NCBI GenBank assembly: GCA_921293015.1
Contig: OV121081.1
Coordinates: forward strand, 52,539,877 to 52,603,876
Reading direction: 5' to 3'
Origin: Phorcus lineatus
Lineage: Eukaryota > Mollusca > Gastropoda > Trochida > Trochidae
DNA length: 64,000 bases
The notes beneath the pieces are model-generated. The model was not told the DNA's origin, searched no databases, and saw only the letters and a program-made list of their open reading frames with translations. Of this stretch, positions 24,728-34,740 are shown piece after piece. The first letter of the stretch is position 1, and the number at the start of each line of letters is the position of its first letter. A program made the position numbers and the translations under genes.

Positions 24728-27700
24728 CCATAGACAGTTTCATTTGTCGATATTTGCATGAACGTGTTTTATCATTAGTACTTTGATTGCTTTTCCTATC
24801 ATTATCCTTTATCAACCATCATTAATCCAGTCTTTTCAGAATTGCCAGATGAAATGTAAAGATTATTATTTGGTTAATTATGAGTCATGTTGATTTATAT
24901 GTCTTGGTGATAACCTTTTTGAATTAGTCTGTGAACCAATAGCCACATAAGCAAAGTTCAATATACTCAAATAACTTATTCATGTTATCTATATTATGTC
25001 TTGCAGGATGAAAAGAACCAGGTTCTTGTTACTAACGTGTGGCTTGACCAGGTAAATATATATTCCCAAACTTGTTACTTTCAGGATGTAAAGAATCAAG
25101 TACTAATAACTAACGCGTGGTTAGATCAGGTAACTATGCATAGATCAATGTTGTACCCCTTATTGTAACTGTCGTAATAACATGTGTGCATAAGGCGTGT
25201 CTGCGTAAATCTTGTCATTGTGGCCTGGAGAGCACTAACTATCTAAGTGCAGATTTAATAATATTGAAAATATCAATAAATTCTCACTCAATTATCTTAA
25301 ACTACAAGCAAGCCAGTAAAATCGCTTTTTGGAACAAGTGCTTGTAAGTGCAGTAAATATTAAAGGTCTCTTAAAATTCAACTCTTTTCAAATGGTGAAT
25401 GAGTAAGGAACGTTCATTAAGTGTCATACTTAGTTGCCTATGAACATTTTGTAGACAGGAAGTAGTTCATTATCTAATAAACTAAGTGTTTCTTGAAAAC
25501 GTACAGACATGCGCAAACGCAACACGTTAGTACATTGTATTACTATATGTATACAATTCCGGGTGTAACAAAGTCATTGTGTTGTATTTAAAAGCACTTG
25601 TTTAAAATAAACGTCAACATTCCTAAATTGTTCCACTGGTAACTTGCACGAATCCTTTTCCTCATATGATAATGATCTTTACCAATAGCCCAGATCTCAG
25701 AAGAAAAAAAGAGCATATCATCCAAACCTACATTCCAATACCTTCATATTATACTCCTATTGTAAGCATTGTAACGTTGATCCTCGAAGTAATATATGTC
25801 ATGAGATCAGGACTCTTTTCTTGTGCACGTTTGCTGCTTTGCAGTGCTGTGAGCATGGGTCCATGTATAGTACCATGTCATGTAATCATGTACTATTGTC
25901 ACAGGAATGGGTAGATGAGTTCCTAGTCTGGGATCCACGGAATTTCAACAATATATCCATGCTAAGGATACCTTGCCACAAACTTTGGTTACCAGACATT
26001 GTCCTCTACAACAAGTAAGTACATTAGCTCATGTTTTCACCTCCTGAAACAGCCTTTCGTTTTCATAAGAAGACGATATTCTCGTAATTTTGATAAAAAC
26101 CAACCGGATAATTACCAATGTCATTGGCGATCATGTTTTTAGATATGTATAAATATAATATCTTATATGTCATTTCATTTAATATCTTATTTTAATATTT
26201 TCTCAAATAAAGGCCTGAATAAAATACCCAAACTGAATTTAGACAGTCTGAATAGTTTCTAAAATGTGATGTAAATGAAACATTTTACAGAGAGCACTAG
26301 AATACATGAACACGGACTGTTAATTGAAGGCGATAGGTAATCGAAGTTCTTTCCCACTGCTAATGGTTTCGCCTTGTAAACGAAGCTCCTCTTATGCTTG
26401 ACACGTCTGTCTTGTAGCCTCTTAAAGTATGCTGTTATTTGCTTAAGCACTATCTAATAATACCGCACATTTATATGTTGGGTTTAGATATTCATCCATA
26501 AACTTAACATAGTCGTTTGACACGTACATGATTTGATGGACGAGTAAATTCTACTTCTCTTCTCATCTCTTCCCAATAAGGAAGCTCAAGTCGTATCTAC
26601 CTGTGCTAAGCTTTGTAACCGTGGGGAATCCTGACTGGATGTATTCAAAATTAGATTTGCAATAAGAAAGCGATTTCAAAAGTTATCACTCAAAAAGCCT
26701 CCGTAAACTATAATTAGTTTGAATGTTCACAACGCATGCAGGTTTCTTGTCGAACACGGTCAAGTAATATGCGACTGAATTTGGTATAGGTCTCGCAGCC
26801 AACAAGAAGTTTTCAATATTCATTAGTTGCACATGTTTGGCCGCGAGGGGAATCTACTGAAATGTCAGATGTGCTTGAATTTAAAGAGAGGTTAGCGTAG
26901 GAACATATGACTTGAGCTGCATCTGTGGGGAGATAGTGTTAGCATTGATGATTTTGATGACGGCTGGGTCTGTACATGTAGGTTGGTTCATCTAATTAAG
27001 TTGACATGAAGTAGTGACATTTAAACAAATATGTCAACGCCTAACTTAAATACATAATTCATATAACCCCTAATCATAAAACATTTGTGATATTTCCTTT
27101 GGTCATTGCATCGTTATAAAAGGTTCGTGTTTAAGCCAAAGTATTCGAAGTTTAAAGTTTTATTCTTAGAATCTTCAAACATACATAAGTAGTGATACCA
27201 TCGTTGATAGCCATGCGTCAACATCGTTTTGTTTGCTCTTCAGTGCTGCTGAATATACCGACGGTCTCATGCCTGCAAATGCTATGGTAGCAGCTGACGG
27301 AAATGTGTTCTGGCCTGTACCAACTAAACTCCAAAGTTCATGTAAAGTTGACGTCACTTACTTCCCCTTCGACATACAACGATGCCGACTTAAATTCGGC
27401 TCCTGGACTTATGACGGTTACCAAGTAGATATAACTAATAGAACAACAGAAGTTGACCTCAGCAACTATGTTGTGAATGGTGAATGGGAACTTCTTAGAA
27501 TTCAAATCGTCCGCAATGTTGTTCGTTATGCATGCTGTGACGAACCGTTTCCTGACGTGACCTTCTACGTCACTATACGGCGACGGACGCTGTACTACAT
27601 GTACAATGTGGTGTTCCCTTGTGTGATGATGTCCGCTTTAACACTGCTGGTCTTCTGTCTGCCACCCGACTCCGGAGAGAAAATAGCCCTAGGTATAACG

Positions 27701-29927
27701 GTGCTGCTCGCCTTCTCAGTCTTCATGCTGGCTGTTGCAGAAAACCTACCGGAAACCTCGGAGTTTGTACCTTTGATTAGTGAGTATGACTGTTTATACT
27801 TTTATTAGCTTGAATGATGACATACAAACTGAACATACAGAGCTATTAAATTAACAAAAATGTTCGGATCTTACCATTCCCTTTTCTTGGCATGGACAGT
27901 TTCAGACTTTGCCATAAAATATATAGTGGATTAATTGAATGTCTTTGAGATTTGTGTGTCGTGAAAACAATCGTATTCTGATCGTGAGAGTGTCTTTATT
28001 GTGTAACTGTGTGTTGAAACAACTATATTCTAAAGCTGAAAGTATCTCCCTTTCCGTGTTTAATGATAGAGACAATTTACTTTTCGAATGCAACGTGCAA
28101 AATATAATAACTTTCATGAACGACAAACCTAATATGAGCTAAGGAAGATGGAACAAATTCTTTGCATTCATTATATCATAGAAAATTACTTTTTTTTGTA
28201 TAAGAAGAAATCTTAATCCTTGTCACTAATAATTCCGGAGTGCTTTTCAAAGAAAACACTGACTGAAGAATTGTTAACTGTTTAGATAAACATATTCATA
28301 TTTCATCTCACGAGTGACGAGTCTAAAGATTTTTTTATTTGGCTTTTTTCAACTAATTTTTTACACTGATATATATGTTTTTGAAAATATTTGATATTAC
28401 AATATGCCTGTCACAAATGTAAACGAAGGGTTATGCGATAGATATTGCTTTCAATGCATGTGTAAATGGCCGACGTGTAAACACTATATTGTGCTATTCT
28501 TTAGCTATTTCGTTCAAAGTGTTTAGTCTATTCATAATAAGTAGTTATTAATTCCGTTATATGTTGTACTTTTGGAAAGAATTAGTGGCGAATAGAAATG
28601 CCCATAAATATCGAGCGATAAACGAAATGACTTGACATCCTTAAAGTTATGTTCGTCGATCCTCTTTACTTTGTTATGCACCGATGTCTTGTACATTAAG
28701 AAATCAGATTAAATGCAATTGCATGATGACATTAAAAACGAATTATCAGTATTGACAATAAAAGTATTTTCAGGTATTATTTCAGCAAATTAATCAAGAC
28801 AAACCGATAATGACCTGTATTTATTAGTCTTCTGAGTGCAAGGGATTTCCGTAATGTTACATGTTAGATCTTTTAATTACTGCCGGAAATTTTCGACAAG
28901 TAGGAAATCGATTTCTTGTTTTCTGACCACGCAGCCATTTCCCATGTGCGATATAAACGAATATCGACTCGCATCTTCACGTTATTTTCGCCCCGTGGTA
29001 ATAAAACATGCCCTTACGGTATTAATACAGCGGCATCTAGAAATAATTGCAAAACTGCTATTAAGGTTCTGGTTTACAACGTTTTTAGAATCCTGACAAT
29101 CTTCTGCCTTAGGTGCCTTTAATGTAATTACTGCGCCAGCATAGAGAGTTTGATTTGACGGAGTTAGCAGTTTTACCCTGTTAGATGTTCTCACGATATG
29201 GCTTCAGTCCACAATGTACTCCATCAAATAGCTTAGTCCTTCTAGCTTTACCAAATGAGTTCATTTTAGACTTCTAGTCTCTTTTCTTGCAGGCATCTAC
29301 CTGACAATTGTAATGTCCTTAACATCTGTGTCCGTCATCATGACTGTGTTTGTACTGAATCTCCATCATCGAGGTCCTGACAAGAGGGCTATCCCTGGCT
29401 GGCTCAGACGGCTCTTCTTGGGTAGCTACAGACACCCAAGTATCTTCTTATCTAACAACGATAGGTGCTTCCTAAACCATTGTTCGTCCAACGAGGGCAA
29501 CTTCATGAGAAATCTCTCTCTGAAACTCACGCTAGAGAACATTGCACAGGAGCTTAAGGATGAACTGAACCTTGATAACGGTATGAACGACTCTGTCGCT
29601 AACGATACCCATGGTCAAAACACTTCGACTGACAGGCGTGATAGAGCCTACCCGAATATGTCATCTGCACAAGGGGACCATAGTCATGGACATTCCAAAC
29701 AAACCAACTCTAGGGGGAAGTTTGCACGGTCCTATGAGGACATATTGTTTTCTTTGACTCGTATTTTGGATAAGCATGAAAAAGAGGAGAAGGATTATGA
29801 AGTGATGCAGGACTGGAGGCGTCTAGCCCAGACTGTGGATAAGATACTGTTTTGTATATTCCTTGGTGGAACAGTTATTTCAACGTTAGCTATTTTAGTA
29901 ATTGCACCAGCCACTCAGCCCATGTAA
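8110..29927 (+). CDS. alpha7-like nicotinic acetylcholine receptor subunit (whole gene, spliced)
   Basis: Spliced gene model: 8110-8170, 22641-22846, 25007-25051 or 25085-25129, 25905-26014, 27244-27779, 29293-29927. With either exon 3 it gives 1593 nt, or 530 residues plus stop. Seen: a hydrophobic N-terminus; loop D Trp101; loop A WLPD with Tyr139; a Cys-loop C174-C188 with 13 residues between; loop B GSWTYDG (Trp195); loop C YACC (Y236, C238-C239); M1 about 258-280; M2 about 286-307 beginning GEK; M3 about 320-342; M4 about 504-523. The vicinal Cys pair marks an alpha-type subunit, and Glu286 at M2 position -1' is typical of cation-selective channels. The closest known type is alpha7-like, which can form homopentamers at the plasma membrane and conduct Na+/Ca2+ on acetylcholine binding. 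Family and fold are certain to me; the ortholog group and ligand are inferred. Codon phases join cleanly at every junction. Confidence 0.93.
12056..12324 (+). mobile_element. diverged copy of the TTAA MITE family, in intron 1
   Basis: It begins TTAAAGGGCTAC and follows the 40046 element in order: GTTGTTTGAGTCA-ATATG-CAAACTT, ATAAATGG, GTTCGAAAACTGGACA, GGGGCGCGCC, CAAACGTAATTTTTGA, then TGGTAGTGTTTAGTAGGTCA and AACTA. The match stops at the (AT)n tract, so the 3' half is missing or replaced. Confidence 0.7.
12325..12392. repeat. (AT)n microsatellite
   Basis: 68 bp of uninterrupted AT dinucleotide. It begins where the MITE family has an AT-rich segment, so it may have grown from that seed. 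Confidence 0.97.
14437..14479. repeat. (TAA)n microsatellite
   Basis: 43 bp of TAA repeats without interruption. Confidence 0.97.
22641..22846 (+). CDS. nAChR coding exon 2 (N-terminal helix and first strands)
   Basis: Acceptor TTTCAG ends at 22640 and donor GTAACT starts at 22847. The exon is 206 nt, enters in phase 1 and leaves in phase 0. It encodes residues 21-89: an unusually long acidic leader (about residues 25-48) before the conserved helix, read as DEQRLMNYLTRGYEKSVRPV, then the strand ending in LTQIFDM, as in other nAChR subunits. N70 in NAT is a likely glycosylation sequon. Vertebrate alpha7 exon 2 is shorter (140 nt); the extra length lies in the leader. Confidence 0.92.
22847..25006 (+). 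other. nAChR intron 2
   Basis: 2160 bp between GTAACT and TTGCAG. Apart from an (AT)n microsatellite at 24693-24725 I see nothing distinct. Confidence 0.85.
24693..24725. repeat. (AT)n microsatellite
   Basis: 33 bp of AT dinucleotide, about 280 bp before exon 3a. Confidence 0.95.
25007..25051 (+). CDS. nAChR exon 3a (loop D, first alternative)
   Basis: The acceptor TCTTGCAG ends at 25006 and the donor CAG|GTAAAT begins at 25052. The exon is 45 nt, phase 0 to 0, and encodes DEKNQVLVTNVWLDQ (residues 90-104). Trp101 is the conserved loop D tryptophan on the complementary face of the agonist site. The 45-nt length is the standard nAChR exon 3 length. This copy keeps the family-typical DEKNQ start. 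It is probably used in place of exon 3b, not together with it. Confidence 0.93.
25052..25084 (+). other. 33-bp micro-intron between exons 3a and 3b
   Basis: It begins GTAAAT and ends TTTCAG, so it has both intron ends, but at 33 bp it is shorter than metazoan spliceosomes normally remove. Donor and branch region would collide. It is 11 codons long and has no stop in the receptor frame, so retention of the whole 25007-25129 block would still be translatable. Confidence 0.8.
25085..25129 (+). CDS. nAChR exon 3b (loop D, second alternative, mutually exclusive)
   Basis: The acceptor TACTTTCAG ends at 25084 and the donor CAG|GTAACT begins at 25130. The exon is 45 nt, phase 0 to 0, and encodes DVKNQVLITNAWLDQ. 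I count 34 of 45 bases and 12 of 15 residues identical to exon 3a. Six of the nine differing codons are synonymous, so the copy looks selected for protein and is not decaying. Changes are E91V, V97I and V100A; the last sits next to the loop D tryptophan. The spacer to exon 3a is 33 bp, which should prevent joining the two. Confidence 0.88.
25130..25904 (+). other. nAChR intron 3 (after exon 3b)
   Basis: 775 bp from GTAACT to CACAG. When exon 3a is used, the intron runs from 25052 and contains exon 3b. No third copy of the loop D exon is visible. Confidence 0.85.
25905..26014 (+). CDS. nAChR coding exon 4 (loop A)
   Basis: The acceptor TTGTCACAG ends at 25904 and the donor GTAAGT begins at 26015. 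The exon is 110 nt, the classic length of nAChR exon 4. It encodes residues 105-140 plus two bases of codon 141: EWVDEFLVWDPRNF, then the loop A segment LWLPDIVLYN with Tyr139. N120 in NIS is a sequon. Cys128, just before loop A in RIPCHKLW, is not expected in vertebrate alpha7 and may be unpaired. Confidence 0.95.
26015..27243 (+). other. nAChR intron 4
   Basis: 1229 bp, GTAAGT to CTTCAG. No further feature seen. Confidence 0.88.
27244..27779 (+). CDS. nAChR coding exon 5 (Cys-loop, loops E, B, C, M1 and M2)
   Basis: The acceptor TTGCTCTTCAG ends at 27243; the donor A|GTGAGT starts at 27780. The exon is 536 nt and covers residues 141-319. It holds the Cys-loop (C174-C188 with FPFD), loop B W195, sequon N206-R-T, loop C Y236-A-C-C, M1 and all of M2. 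M2 reads GEKIALGITVLLAFSVFMLA, with Leu296 at the 9' gate and Glu307 at 20'. The usual second loop C Tyr is Phe243, and the 2' residue is Ala289 where vertebrate alpha7 has Ser. One exon here spans what vertebrate alpha7 splits among about four. Confidence 0.97.
27780..29292 (+). other. nAChR intron 5
   Basis: 1513 bp, GTGAGT to TTGCAG, located at the start of M3. Short ORFs around 28836-29194 show no recognisable domain. Confidence 0.88.
29293..29927 (+). CDS. nAChR coding exon 6 (M3, cytoplasmic loop, M4, stop)
   Basis: The acceptor TTTTCTTGCAG ends at 29292. The exon completes Ser320 and runs to TAA at 29925-29927. It encodes M3 (about 320-342, ending FVLNLHHRGPDKRAIPGW), a long cytoplasmic loop rich in Asn, Ser and charged residues with an HSHGHS patch, the amphipathic pre-M4 helix around DKHEKEEKDYEVMQDWRRL, and M4 (about 504-523). 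The protein ends only seven residues after M4. The final ATG and stop lie within a donor-like GTAAGT at 29924. Confidence 0.95.
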
Positions 29928-31769
29928 GTTATATGGGATTGTGAAACACTGTATATACGTACTTGTAGTTTTAGATAACTCTATAAACTAAACATACATA
30001 CAATCTCTTTTCAAGCTATTCCAGAGTAAGTTTAAGCTAAGTTTCAGCTGAAATAACTTTATCATAATCTGTTTATCGTTATTTCTTCCAATATTGTCAT
30101 GTATTAATCAAATGATGAACCTTTCTCTTCAGAATGCCGAGCTATTGTTCCTGATTGTTCATTAACAAACACGAGTATGCTTAAGTAGTAATTAGGTAAA
30201 TATCTAGATAATGATGAATTGATAGATTTGAAGGTTTTAATTTCAACGTTGATTCATCCTTTGATAGATTTACAAACTTAAAAATAAATAAGTCATACGA
30301 AGTATCAGAACTGCTTTTCTCGTCAACTTTTATTATATTTCTGCAAGAACGTCTTTGTTATACGACCTGGACATTTATAATATCAAATTGACCTCTTTTC
30401 AGTTTTGAGTCATAACATTAAACAATTCCAGGATAAATACGTCAAGCGGAATACGCTTATTCACCGTAATGATTGTTCTGTCCCATTTTTCATAACAAAT
30501 TAGCACTGTGTATATTTACGACTTTCAACAGGACATTTCTTATCAGCTATCATTACACGAGCCACTGCAACAGTCATTTTGTGCAATATAGGCGCGCTGG
30601 TGCGGACCGATGTACTGCATAGAAAGTCAAGTATAAGACTTCAATTCTAACCTGTCAGAAAATGAGAGATCGATTCCCATTTAAACACAGCGCTTTCAAA
30701 TTGCTGAATATTCACTATCCACTGGAATGAAACTCAATAAATTAGGTAATTTCGGAAAATATGAGAACGGGCTACAAGTTCATTTTATCCTTGTCCTGTT
30801 AAATATCGAGTTATGCAAATTTTTCTCCATGAATTTCGAATTTTCTGTAACTGTTTGATTCGTATTGGCTCATCGGCAGGTGGGGAGAATATTAAGCATC
30901 ATAAGCCAGTAGTTAGGAGAATAATTCCGGATAGAAAGATCTCACATTACAAGCTGTGGTGCTTTTCATTAGCATGAAATAACAGATGCGGAAAGGCTAT
31001 ATGTAGAAGCTATCTGTCTTTCCCTGACAGATACTATGATTATTTCAAAGGATGTGAAAGACAGTTTCCGTTTAGACAGCCACAAATATAAAATTTCTAT
31101 ATCACGAGATGAGATAAACATTGGTACCGCCAAAAAAAGGTGAAATGATCACATTTTGCAAATCAGAATTTCTTTTGTGAATATGCTGCCCTTTGGTGGC
31201 TGCTAAGAGAATACCAAGTGACGTCATAGCGTTGACGTCACGCAAAAAACGACACATTCTTATCGCTAATTATTTGTTATAATTAACTTGGTTGTAGCTT
31301 TATAGTTTTATCTCAACAAACACACCTTAATGTATCTGCTTTATCTATCGTACTCATTGCTTACCATGAAAGTAATGATAATATTTTATGACTCATGTCG
31401 CAAATGTGCATACTGATTAATCAAAGGTTTAATAGCAAGCTTTGGTACACTTGTTTCATATGAATGTCCACATTTCTGACTGCACATTGGTAAACTTTGC
31501 TTTCCTGCTGTAGACCACACTTTCTGATTTCCCAAGTCATGGTAAAATATGTACATAAATAATGTGACGTAGATATTAGAGAAAAGTCTTTTTGCAGAAT
31601 TCTCAATTTTCAACGAGGCATCATTACTATATTGAAAAACAAGATGGTATCTCTCGTTAAACTGGCGCGCTTTCGTTTCTACACTAAGGTGTTCTCCATC
31701 AAATACTGTAGTCATTTCTGCTTATTTATAATATTTCTCTAGTATGTATCCAACCAATGAGTTTGGTAA
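29928..31769. other. 3' flank of the nAChR gene
   Basis: Contains the presumed 3' UTR. A pair of TGACGTCA palindromes lies at about 31220-31241. Otherwise AT-rich with no gene supported. Confidence 0.5.
30283..30288 (+). promoter_or_regulatory. possible poly(A) signal of the nAChR gene
   Basis: First AATAAA after the stop, about 355 bp downstream. Others occur at 30736 and near 32463. In AT-rich DNA the hexamer is common by chance, so the true 3' end cannot be set from sequence. Confidence 0.3.
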
Positions 31770-31961
31770 CAGTGACGAATCCAGGGTTGTGGGTAATGGG
31801 TTCAGGGGTTGAAACCAATCCGCCTTGAAGCTCATTCAAAATCGCCTTCAGAATTGATGAGCCCGCTGATTGATACCCCTTCTTTTTCGACAAGTACCCG
31901 TTCCCCCAAAAGTCTACCAATGATCCCCGATCCCCTTTCAGAATTCCTGGATACGCCACTG
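31770..31961. mobile_element. small hAT-like MITE
   Basis: The left end CAGTGACGAATCCAGGGTT and the reverse complement of the right end, CAGTGGCGTATCCAGGAATT, form imperfect terminal inverted repeats. CAGTG-type ends are typical of hAT elements. GGTAA flanks both sides; the 8-bp duplication expected of hAT is not clear. The GC-richer frames inside are by-products. Confidence 0.55.
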
Positions 31962-34245
31962 GGTAAGGTACCCCCGCCCTCATGCAGCTATGTATTTGCT
32001 TCTAAAATATTTCGTTGTTATATGCTATTCATGTTTGTATGTTTTCAAAAATGAGAAGAACTTTTCATTACAATTTTGACAGGCTATCATATTTAACAAT
32101 TGAGACCCAGGACGCAACACATTTGAAGACAATGGTATGAAGACAACTTCTTTATTTATCTCACACAATGTTCCTTGGCAAATTCTTGCCCGTTCTTCTG
32201 GTGGATGCAACACCTTTTGTCTCTAATCACATAAGATATCAATTATGGTCTTTTTCAATATGTTTGTTTTCTATTAAACGTAATGTTGTTTCTCAATATT
32301 AATGTTCTCTTCAAGAACAGGGTGTTCATGGAAAAGGTTTTCCCTTCATATTCTATATGCTATTTGTACTGCATGAATTGTATTCTACCATATGTAACGT
32401 TTTGCATGTATATAGATCCATGAATTAAAGTCATACTGTAAAAATGTAAATACTAACTGTGAAATAAACTAAAGGTTAAACGATTTTTATGTAAATCCTT
32501 TTAGTGTGTTTCAGAATTTTGCAGTATTAGTAATGGTTGAAAGGAAGTACCATTATTTAGACAAACTATGTGTACATTCAGATTTTGACTACTCTAATTC
32601 ATACATAAATCATTTCAAAACGCTTTTTCAGAATAAGGTCACTAATATGCGATTGTACTTGAGTACTTGAGTGTTTTTATAAGCTGCTATTTGAAAACAA
32701 TGAAATTTTCAATTGAGATTTGAATAAGCTTTGAATTGGAAACTGTTCGTATGTATGTGAGAAGATCGTTGACTCGGACGTCATGCCACTTCAAGGAGCG
32801 TAGTGCGGAGCGTGGGATAATTACTCAACAGCTTCTCGTAACTACGTAAGACGTACGTACGAATTGAAACCTCCCAAGAACAATCAACTGTATTCTTATA
32901 TATATCTATATACCTGAAATAAACTGGACAAATGAGTTAAAGATAATGGACGTGTTGATGAAATATATCTTATTTCTGTGTGAAGAAATAATTCTATCAT
33001 TATTCAAATATTTAAAAAAATATTCAAAACTATTTTTATCAAGTATACTTTGCTGCGTAACAACCTAATCCATATCAAGAAATCAAGCTCGAATTCATTT
33101 TTCTTTACACCTTTACTTTGACCTCTTCCAATTTATGGAGAGATTACTTATCATGAACTTAACTTGTTATGTATTTTATATTTTGTTGATCAGTCTAAAT
33201 ATCATAAAGTTTGTATCCCTGTCCACAAACTACTAAATGCGACGACAATGCGTACAATAATTTTATTAAGAGTGCCGTTTTATCCATAGTTTTCACAAAA
33301 AGTCAAAATTCGTTAGTTATGCACATGTTATTCAATGCTAATCATTAATCATTTTGGTTTTTAATTGCACGTTCACCTTAAGAAAACGAAGTTGATGACT
33401 TTGTTTATCATAGGACGTTTGAGGTATACTTCAATATACCAATAGGAAAATTCTGGCGAAGTTAAAAAATGTCAGGGTTTTCAATTTTAATCAGTCAGTA
33501 TTGACATGGCAGAGAGTTATTAGGGCATCATTCAGTATAATAAAATATAGCAAATGACAAAAAAAGAAAATCCGAAGGTTTTGATTAAGATATTTTGTTA
33601 TTAACATGAAATTCAATGCGGATTGCGCTACAGTATATCATTTTAATCAGCATAGCCTTTCATAGCTGATTCAAAGAAAGAATGCCATGACTATTTGCCT
33701 CCGATTTCGCCTTAATGAAACTTGTGTCATCTTGGCTATGTAAACTTCCATGTTCAACATCAATGCGTGACAAAACTACTCGAGGAATTGCGAGTTAGTT
33801 AGATGAACATTCTATTCACGATGACCTTTAGTCACCGTATTGATGTGGGAGACTTGCATCGTGCCTGTGTTGTAAGCACTTATTTCACACATGTCCTGAG
33901 CGTCATGCTGAGGCCATTATGAGGAGACGCCTGCCTGAGAGTAGTCGTTATTGACTGGCCTGGGTAATATAATTGTCTTGAACTATCGCCGAGCCTTTTG
34001 CCCTATCACTTGAATATATTGCTTTCTCATTCGATTCGATTTCTTAGAAATAATGTTAGCTTGAGCAATTACCTTGCGTGATTTATGATAATTACGTTTA
34101 CATGAAGTTAGAAGGATATATACAGTTTGTCAGCCTTGGTGAGACATGTTGTTAGTTTTATTGATTTGGTTATGTCATTTTGAATAGACTTACAGAGCAA
34201 ACAATTCACGCAGGCGATTGATTAGAAAAAACGCTTTACGGGCGC
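31962..34245. other. AT-rich intergenic DNA
   Basis: No gene, RNA gene or structured repeat recognised. Confidence 0.5.
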
Positions 34246-34639
34246 AATTATAAGTATGTAATATTCTACATAGAAGTAAGTATGTAATATTCTACTTAGA
34301 AGTATGAATAACTTTGGTAAGCGAAAAACAAAATAGATTTTTTTACAAGTGATGTGTTTGTGAGATTAATGTACTGAAAACTATGGACTTCATGTCACTA
34401 GTGGATGTGACCTGACAGGACGAAACAAATAATGTTGGTGAAAATTATAAGTATGTAATATTCTACATAGAAGTAAGTATGTAATATTCTACTTAGAAGT
34501 ATGAATAACTTTGGTAAGCGAAAAACAAAATAGATTTTTTTACAAGTGATGTGTTTGTGAGATTAATGTACTGAAAACTATGGACTTCATGTCACTAGTG
34601 GATGTGACCTGACAGGACGAAACAAATAATGTTGGTGAA
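34246..34639. repeat. exact tandem duplication, 2 x 197 bp
   Basis: Copies 34246-34442 and 34443-34639 agree at every position I compared. Each copy contains a 26-bp subrepeat twice (AAGTATGTAATATTCTAC followed by A or T, then TAGAAGT), so the duplication is nested. The lack of divergence means it is recent, or an assembly duplication. Confidence 0.93.
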
Positions 34640-34740
34640 AAAGCATTTATGATACAAATATTCTTGCTTTTCAATCTTAGTCTTAAGAGTACAATTACGA
34701 AGGACCACATTACCCACAATCACGACCTTTCTGCTTGCAG

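Noticed and set aside
31726..32054. 85- and 81-codon frames on both strands
   Set aside because: They lie across the hAT-like MITE.
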